This document shows, piece by piece, positions 57,453 through 64,000 of a stretch of DNA of 64,000 bases. Positions within the stretch are counted from its first letter, which is position 1. The number at the start of each line of letters is the position of its first letter. This DNA is from Liquidambar formosana (Eukaryota > Streptophyta > Magnoliopsida > Saxifragales > Altingiaceae): positions 2,314,607-2,378,606 of the forward strand of contig CM077834.1 of NCBI GenBank assembly GCA_039720395.1, given 5' to 3'. The notes below the pieces were generated by a model. The model ran no database searches and was not told where the DNA came from. It saw nothing but the letters and a program-made list of their open reading frames with translations. A program made the translations under genes and the position numbers.

Positions 57453-60400
57453 TTATGGGTATGAAATCTAATAAATGCTTTCTTGTCATGAGCTGTTTTC
57501 CTATTCTCATTCTTTCTTTAATTTTTCTATGATCAGAATGTGTTCTTGTGAGTTTATTTATGGGCCATGCTACTCAATTGTTTCTATCAATTGCTACTAT
57601 CTTCAGCGCCCATTGCGTGATTTCTGTTAATTTGTTTTTGCGAAGAAGAGCTTTGGTACTTGAAACCCATCTGAACTCTGTTGGTGTATATTTGATTTCC
57701 TTTTTTTTAAAGGAATAGTACTTTCTTATTAAAATGTAAAGAAGATGCTGATATAAAGGTTATCAAACAAAGTGAATCTATGCTGGATATGATTCGAAAT
57801 AATAGTACAAGTGTATCAAATTGCATGTATTGGTATGTGGTTATTAGGATTGGAACATATGCGAGTGCAAAGAAGTCAGCACAGTGCTTCTGATTGAAGC
57901 TTTCACCTGTACCAGTGAAGTTTAGGGAAAAATTTGATCTGACTTTAAGGTTTTAAGATAAGAATTTGATAATGATAAATGCCCGAAAGTTGCAATAGTA
58001 AACTCTAATTAATTTCCGTACTCAGAGTCTTCAATTAGTTAGCTTGCGACTAACCATCCTTTAAGTTTCAAGGATATGTTAGATTAGAGGGATTAGGAAA
58101 GTAAAAGCAATTATCTTGAAGTTGGCATGCAATTGATTGGTGGAAGAAACTAAGAAGAGAACATGAAGCAAAAGAAGAATTGAAAGTTTAGAAGAAATGG
58201 GGGCTTATGGGATGTACCAAAGGTTCCCATTAATCTTTTCTTAAGTTCTGTAAAACAAGCCAAGGTAAGAATGATTTGAAAACTGAAAATACGTCGTATC
58301 TGCAACTTCATTGAGCAACATGCTTGTATATAAAATATGTTATTGTCAATTTACTCAACAGCTGAGATGGTGGAAGAATAGAAAAGAAAGCTATAAGGAA
58401 ATTAATGAAAGTAAGTAGAATTGGGTTGTGCTTTGTCCTAAGAAGATGGACCTAATTAGGGTGTTAGGCTTAATAATTAATAACATTGGTTGAACTTGGT
58501 TGCCCTTGGCCGAGCCCATGTGCAGTACCCCAATCTAAGTGTCTTCAAGTGAACCGAAATGCGTCATTGTTGAACATTTTTTTGAACCACTTTGTAGCAC
58601 ATGCTTTAGTTCTATTCTGCAGAATATGTTTTGGATTTGATGTACACTTTTATATACAAAGCTAAATAAATTCTTATATTCAAATGGCTAGAAAGGACCA
58701 ATCTAGTTTGTGTAGGGTGTATAGCTTTAAATACTGATTATGTTATTTAAAGTTTTAAATTTTCAAGCTACAAAGTTCATGAAGCTCTACTAATTTTTCA
58801 TGAGTAGTTTAACTGTAAGCTAAACATCAAGTAAACTTAACTTCTAATACAACCGATATATGCTGAATAGTTGATTACTGCTAATGTATATAACTTCATT
58901 AGAATACTTCTGCTAAAACCTTGACAATGCCCTTCTCTTCAAGCTATCCTAAGAGTTCCATACTTGTAGGATTTATTTCTAGAAAGAAATTTTTTTGCTT
59001 CAAAAGTCAAATCTGGAAGATTGTGATGTAGGAAATTAAATTTCAATAAAAGTCAATGGAAAGTAGTTTAATTAACTAGTATTCATCCTTGATGAATGCT
59101 TCCAAGTTCCAACTAATACTTTATTTTGTAGCAATAAAATATTCAAATGTTTCAAACTTATGACAATACTAAGATGGCACGCTACTAGAAAACAGAACCA
59201 GAATTCAAAAGAAAGAAAATTGTTTATGGGTATAAAAATTAATACATGATTTCTTGTCATGAGCTGATTCCCTTTATTTATTTATTGTTTCTCTATATCT
59301 ATGGGTAATGCCACTCTACCGCTACCACCTTCAGTGGCCATTGGGTGATATTTATTTTTATTTTTTCCGAGAAGAGATTTGGCACTTGGTAGCCATCTGA
59401 ACTTTGTTAGTGAATTTCTGATTCTGTTTTATTGTTAAGATGGAAAGAAGATGCTGATATGAAGATAACATCAAGCAAAATGAACCTATGGTGGATATGA
59501 TTTAAAATTATAGTACAAGTGGGAATCAAATTCTCATATTTTTATGTGGTTTTAAGAATTGGAACATATGCGAGCACAAAGAAGTTAGGCATTTTACTAG
59601 AGCTTCTGATTATTGCTTTCTCCTGTACCAATGAAGTTTGTGGAAAATTTTGATCTGAATCCAAGGTATGAAGATAAGAATTTGACAAATTCTAAATGTC
59701 TGAGAGTGGCTGCACTCAGAGTTCTTTGAATTATTAGCTTGCGATTTACCATCCTTTAAATGGAAGGATATGGTTGACTATAGAAAGAAACAAGTAGCCA
59801 AAAGTTGTTGAGAGGTCAGAAGAAATGGGGATGTGCCAAATTTTGTCCCCATCACATTGAAGATCTTATTTCTTAAATTATGTAAGATAGGCCATGATTA
59901 TTGAACTACATGCCAAATCTGCTACTTCATTAAGCTACATGAATGCCAAGTAATTTTGTTCTCATTAGTTTACTTAACTGCTGTGATGGTGGAGGAATAG
60001 AAAACAGAACTGGAAGGAAATTAGTGCAGGTAAATAGAATTGCACCGTGGTTCGGCCATGATTTATGTTTAGAAATGTTATTTTGAACCACCCGATAGCG
60101 CATACTTTGGTTCTATTCCACAGAACATATTGTCATTTTATACAATGCTATGAAACATGTTTTGGATTTATATAATGTTATCAATATGTTTTGGATTTAT
60201 TTGACACTTTTATATGGCTAACTAAATAAGTTTTTGGATTCCAATTCCAGGAAAGGATCAAATCTATTTTTTTTTTTTTTTTGAAAAGAATCTAGTTTAT
60301 ATAAGTGTTACTACTTTCAACATTGATTTGGTCAGTTAAAGTATTCACATTTTCAAGCTACAAAGTTCATCTTAAGCTATGCTCATTTTCACATAGTAGT

Positions 60401-60745
60401 GTATAACTGCAAGCTAAATACTGAGTGAACTTCTAATATAAACAATATATACTGATATGCAGATTAAAGCTAATGCATATAATTTCAACTGAATACCTTC
60501 TCTAAAAAACTCCATGATGCACTTTCCTATAAACCTCCACAATGCACTTTCCTTAAAGTTATCCCAAAGAGCACGTGTTTCCAGCATTTAGGAGTTATTT
60601 TCAAGGAAGAAAATTGCTTAAAAGTCATTAAATTAGAACATGCCTGATGTAATAATTTAAGATGGAAGCATTCTAGGGAGTCATTTTCTAATAGCATATG
60701 TTTTGATAATACCAAAATACCAAACAATTAAAAAACAGAACCCAA
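57453..60745. repeat. Large non-coding tandem duplication downstream of the serine acetyltransferase
   Basis: Copy A about 57453-59200, copy B about 59222-60745. Matching landmarks in the same order: ATGGGTAT.AAA; CTTGTCATGAGCTG; TTCAG(C/T)G(C/G)CCATTG; CATCTGAACT(C/T)TGTT; AAAGAAGATGCTGATAT; GGAACATATGCGAG; GATGGTGGA(A/G)GAATAGAAAA; TTTGAACCAC; TTTTGGATTT; CAAGCTACAAAGTTCAT; and AAACAGAACC near the end. Divergence is moderate with many indels. No gene is seen in either copy. Confidence 0.9.
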
Positions 60746-60786
60746 AGTCAACTGAGGATCTTGCAAGAACAAAACTCCAAGGGTTC

Positions 60787-60797
60787 AGAATATATAT
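60787..60797 (+). promoter_or_regulatory. TATA-like box of the P450 gene
   Basis: AGAATATATATAGAACC lies about 75 bases before the ATG at 60867, the usual plant TATA distance when a short leader is allowed. Confidence 0.5.
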
Positions 60798-60866
60798 AGA
60801 ACCGTATGAAATGCAGTGTCACCAGTAAGCAATAAAAATCTAATAGGCTCTCTCTCCATTTCCCTC

Positions 60867-63439
60867 ATGGAGCTCCAGTTCCCCTCCCTAAGCATTTTCA
60901 CATTCCTCCTCTTTATGTTTATGGTACTGAAATTAGTGAAGAGATCCAAAACCAATGGCTCAACTCCAAATCTACCCCCAGGGCCATGGAAGCTTCCTCT
61001 TATAGGAAACTTGCACCAATTTATTGGCACTCCACCGCATCAAGCGCTAAGAGAATTGGCTAAGAAACATGGACCCCTAATGCACCTAAGACTTGGGGAA
61101 GTTGCCACCATCGTTGTTTCTTCACCAGAAACTGCTAGAGAGGTTATGAGAACACATGACATCATATTTGCTTCAAGGCCTCCTATTATTTCTACAAGGA
61201 TCATGTCTTATGATTCTACAAGCATCACGTTCGCTCCACATGGAGATTATTGGAGACAATTGCGAAAAATTTGCATGTTAGAGCTTTTAACCTCTAAACG
61301 TGTCCAATCTTTCAGATTAATCAGGGAGGAAGAGGTATCAAATCTCATTAAATCAGTTTCCTTAAACACAGGATCGCCAATCAATCTTACTGAGAAAATT
61401 TTCTCGTTAACATGTGGCATCACTTCAAGGGCAGCCTTTGGTAAGAAATGCAAAGACCAAGAATCATTCATCTCAGTAATGGAGGAACTCTTACAGTTGG
61501 CAGGAGGGTTTAATGTAGCCGATGTGTTTCCTTCCATTAAAATGCTTCATATTATAAGTGGTGTGAGGCGTAAACTCGAGGGGCTGCATAAAATAGCTGA
61601 CAGAATACTTGGGAATATCATCAATGAACATAAAGCAGGCAAAGCAACAACAAAGACTGGCAAGGATGAAGCAGACGAAGATTTGGTAGATCTTCTTCTA
61701 AAATTTCAGAAGGATGCTGACCTTCAATTCCCCCTAACTATCAATAATATCAAAGCAGTTATTTTGGTCAGTATATTTACTTTCTGCTTTTATCATGTTT
61801 CTCTACATCCATAAAATTCCATATATTATTTCCTCTTCTACATGTGGCTGAACCATGATCCAAATAGGAGTAACAGTGATATAATTGTCCTATTATGTGG
61901 AAAGCACAATCATAAAAAAGTAAATTCTACAACCAAATGCACACAAAGAACACCAGATTCACGTAGTTTGTCAAGACGCATTTGTCATGGTGGAGAAGGA
62001 GATCAAATCCACTATCAACATTAAAGATTAGGTTGTAATATCTATCGACCTCTCTACTCTCACTACCATACTCCAGAGAGCATTAAGCAATGGTGTTGGA
62101 CACAAAGGCCATAAAACCAAAAGAGGGCTAGGAGGGTTGAAAGGCCCTAACAGTGTTGGAATTGCGTGAAATTTGGTGGTCTGAACGGAAGCAACAAGAT
62201 CTTCAAGAACCGTTGCTTTGCCAAAAAAATTTCACTTTTGACCCTGAATTTCATGTTAAGGTAGAACTTGCTGTTTTAGGAAACTTTTGTTTTGGTAATA
62301 ATTTTCATTATAGAAGTCAGACTTATGTCAATTCTGCCTTTATGATAGGTTTTCATATTATTGTTTCCCTATTTAATTCAATTGTACTATTTTTTGTAAA
62401 AATTTTCCTTTTATTTTTTATTAACATGTTCTACAAGAATTATGCTTAGTTCTCTTAGGGCTGTAAGCCTACAGGAAATTCAGACTTACATTAATTGCAT
62501 TTCGGTATTCTCTTATTTTTTTTGTGGACTCAAGGTTTTTTCCATTCTTCCTTTGATTTTTCCTTTGTTTCCGCTACATCAAGCAACCCTGAACTATTAT
62601 TCAAATAACAGTTATATACTTGTCTCTTGCATGTAATTTCAATAATTCTATGTTAAACTTGTTTGGCATCTATCAAGATCAAGTCATTAGAGTTGCAAAG
62701 AGCCTATAGAGTTACCACTTACCAGAGGAAATTATTATTATTAATATCTTGCCTGAAAATTGTATAATAAATCATCATTTAACTATTTGTCTTAAGTATA
62801 ACAATCTTATATCAGGATATGTTTGGAGCTGGGAGTGAGACGTCGTCCACCGTTGTAGATTGGGCAATGGCAGAAATGATGAAACACCCAAGAGTGATGG
62901 AAAAGGCACAAGCTGAGGTGAGACAGGTCTTTGATAGAAGTGGAAATGTTGATGAGACAGGCATTCATGAATTACAATACTTGAAGTTGGTTATCAAGGA
63001 GATTCTGAGACTACACCCTCCTCTTCCTCTGTTACTTCCAAGAGAATGTGGAGAGAGATGTCAGATTAATGGATATGAGATACCTGTCAAAACCAAAGTA
63101 ATCATTAATGCATGGGCGATTGGAAGAGATCCTGAATATTGGAGGGAACCTGACAGCTTTTATCCAGAGCGATTCCTTGAAAGTTCAATTGACTACAAGG
63201 GGACTAAATTTGAATATATTCCATTTGGTGCCGGAAGGAGGATATGCCCAGGCATAACATTTGGTCTGGCAAATGTTGAGCTTCCACTTGCGCAGTTATT
63301 GTACCATTTTGATTGGACACTCCCAAATGGAATGAAGCAAGAAGATCTAGACATGACTGAGGCATTTGCCATGACAGTTCGAAGGAAAGAAGATCTGTAT
63401 TTAATTCCCATAGCTTACGATCCTCTGCCAGTTGAGTAA
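60867..63439 (+). CDS. Cytochrome P450, CYP71 clan, CYP71D-like
   Basis: A microsomal monooxygenase; CYP71D members oxidise sesquiterpenes, monoterpenes, flavonoids or alkaloids, and the substrate cannot be told here. Two exons, 60867-61766 and 62816-63439, joined in phase 0 at the site typical of CYP71; 507 residues. Membrane anchor: [17 protein letters not shown]. Proline-rich hinge: [18 protein letters not shown]-helix oxygen-binding motif: [16 protein letters not shown]-helix Exx[16 protein letters not shown] motif: [11 protein letters not shown]. Heme-binding loop: [19 protein letters not shown] with the axial Cys. All are intact and no stop interrupts the frame. Start 60867 is chosen because an upstream GTG frame is preceded by a stop at 60807-60809 and 60867 gives the normal anchor length. 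The 1-kb intron contains unrelated sequence and a short frame with no known match. Confidence 0.95.
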
Positions 63440-63747
63440 GTGCAAGGAGGAGATAGTAAAAAGGTCCTTCTTTGCTGGGCTGAAAGTAATATCTGGTTTC
63501 ATTTATATTACCCAATGCTATACATTATTAGAAATAAGTTGTCTTTGCAAGCTATTATTAGCACGTGTTAAGCATGTTCAAACATTTAAACATAGAAGAA
63601 CTAGGCAATCTCATCGATTCACCTGCAGTATTGAGAAGGACTAAGTTTGTAAATGAAGCACTTACTTGAGAATGATTGTCAGGCACTTTTGAGAAATCAG
63701 CCCTCAAAGTAAAGTTTGTAATAACATGATATTGAATTTCTCTAGTT
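63440..63747. other. P450 3' flank
   Basis: Non-coding sequence between the P450 stop and the pseudogene. No repeat or second gene is visible. Confidence 0.55.
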
Positions 63748-64000
63748 CTGTGCATTGTTTCTTGAATTTAATGGGTTTCTTGCATGCCAAGCTCATAGGG
63801 CGGCTCATAACTTATGGACACAAGGTAGGAAGATTTTGGCACTATTAATTTAGAATAGAGTGGCTGAGTTTTTTTTTTTTTGCTATGGAGATTTATCTTG
63901 GGGTGAAGATTGGATATGCTTGATCTCACAACCAGTATTGTGATCGCAAATAATGTGTTAATTTTGCATTATGTGACTTTGGGAGGGACAGGTGAGTCTT
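63748..64000 (+). pseudogene. Truncated serine O-acetyltransferase pseudogene (continues past window)
   Basis: It aligns with 56720-57000 of the intact gene: TGTGCATTGTTTCTTGAATT, GGGTTTCTTGCA, CCAAGCTCATAGGG, TTATGG.CACAAGG, TTTTGCAT.ATGTGACTTTGG. Lesions visible: no SAT sequence before 63748; an in-frame TAG where the intact gene has CAA (Gln before NRVSE); a 12-base T-run near 63870; a loss of roughly 20 bases covering the GETAVVG codons; and further small indels. The matching residues begin VHCFLEF. Similarity runs to the last base of the window, so the 3' end is outside. Confidence 0.93.

Noticed and set aside
1..64000. CRISPR arrays, operons, prophage or bacterial insertion sequences
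   Set aside because: The window is plant nuclear DNA with spliced genes; no regularly spaced direct repeats with unique spacers were seen.

Overview
This is AT-rich nuclear DNA from a flowering plant. Every recognisable gene has plant-type GT-AG introns and its closest remembered relatives in eudicots such as Arabidopsis. Introns are long and full of small transposons, T-runs and microsatellites. A woody eudicot with an asterid-like TE flavour is my guess; the species is not determinable from the window alone.

Genes in order: the 3' part of a TIM50-type mitochondrial import receptor (+, 1494-4197); a ZIP2/ZIP11-like metal transporter (+, 10054-12413); a six-exon plant-conserved membrane-like protein of unknown function (-, 19347-13592); a WSS1/SPRTN-like WLM metalloprotease with two RanBP2-type zinc fingers (+, 21001-24962); a BAH plus Agenet/Tudor chromatin-reader-like protein (+, 31541-36067, with an apparent one-base frameshift); a QUARTET1-like pectin methylesterase (-, 39008-36840); plastid ribosomal protein S10 (+, about 42131-44135, with an apparent frameshift in the transit-peptide exon); an intronless serine O-acetyltransferase (+, 55996-57249); a CYP71D-like cytochrome P450 (+, 60867-63439); and a 5'-truncated, stop-containing serine acetyltransferase pseudogene running off the right edge (63748-64000). 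These are independent housekeeping and metabolic genes, not an operon. The S10 / serine acetyltransferase neighbourhood appears to match the adjacent Arabidopsis loci At3g13120 and At3g13110.

The space between and within the genes is the most informative part. I could define several mobile elements down to their target-site duplications: a 400-bp near-perfect foldback and an 837-bp GC/purine-rich element that share one terminal inverted repeat and each carry a perfect 9-bp TSD; a 396-bp foldback with a perfect 9-bp TSD; a 170-bp hairpin MITE; a Stowaway MITE in a TIM50 intron plus a decayed inverted relative at 54.6 kb; a solo LTR with TG..CA ends and a 5-bp TSD; two tRNA-derived SINEs with long TSDs; and a MITE whose empty site survives in a neighbouring duplicated segment. 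Local tandem duplication of non-coding DNA recurs beside nearly every gene: TIM50 3' flank, ZIP intron 1, intron 1 of the unknown gene (including a copy of the exon 1 tail and its splice donor), the BAH-gene leader, and 1.5-1.8 kb downstream of the serine acetyltransferase.
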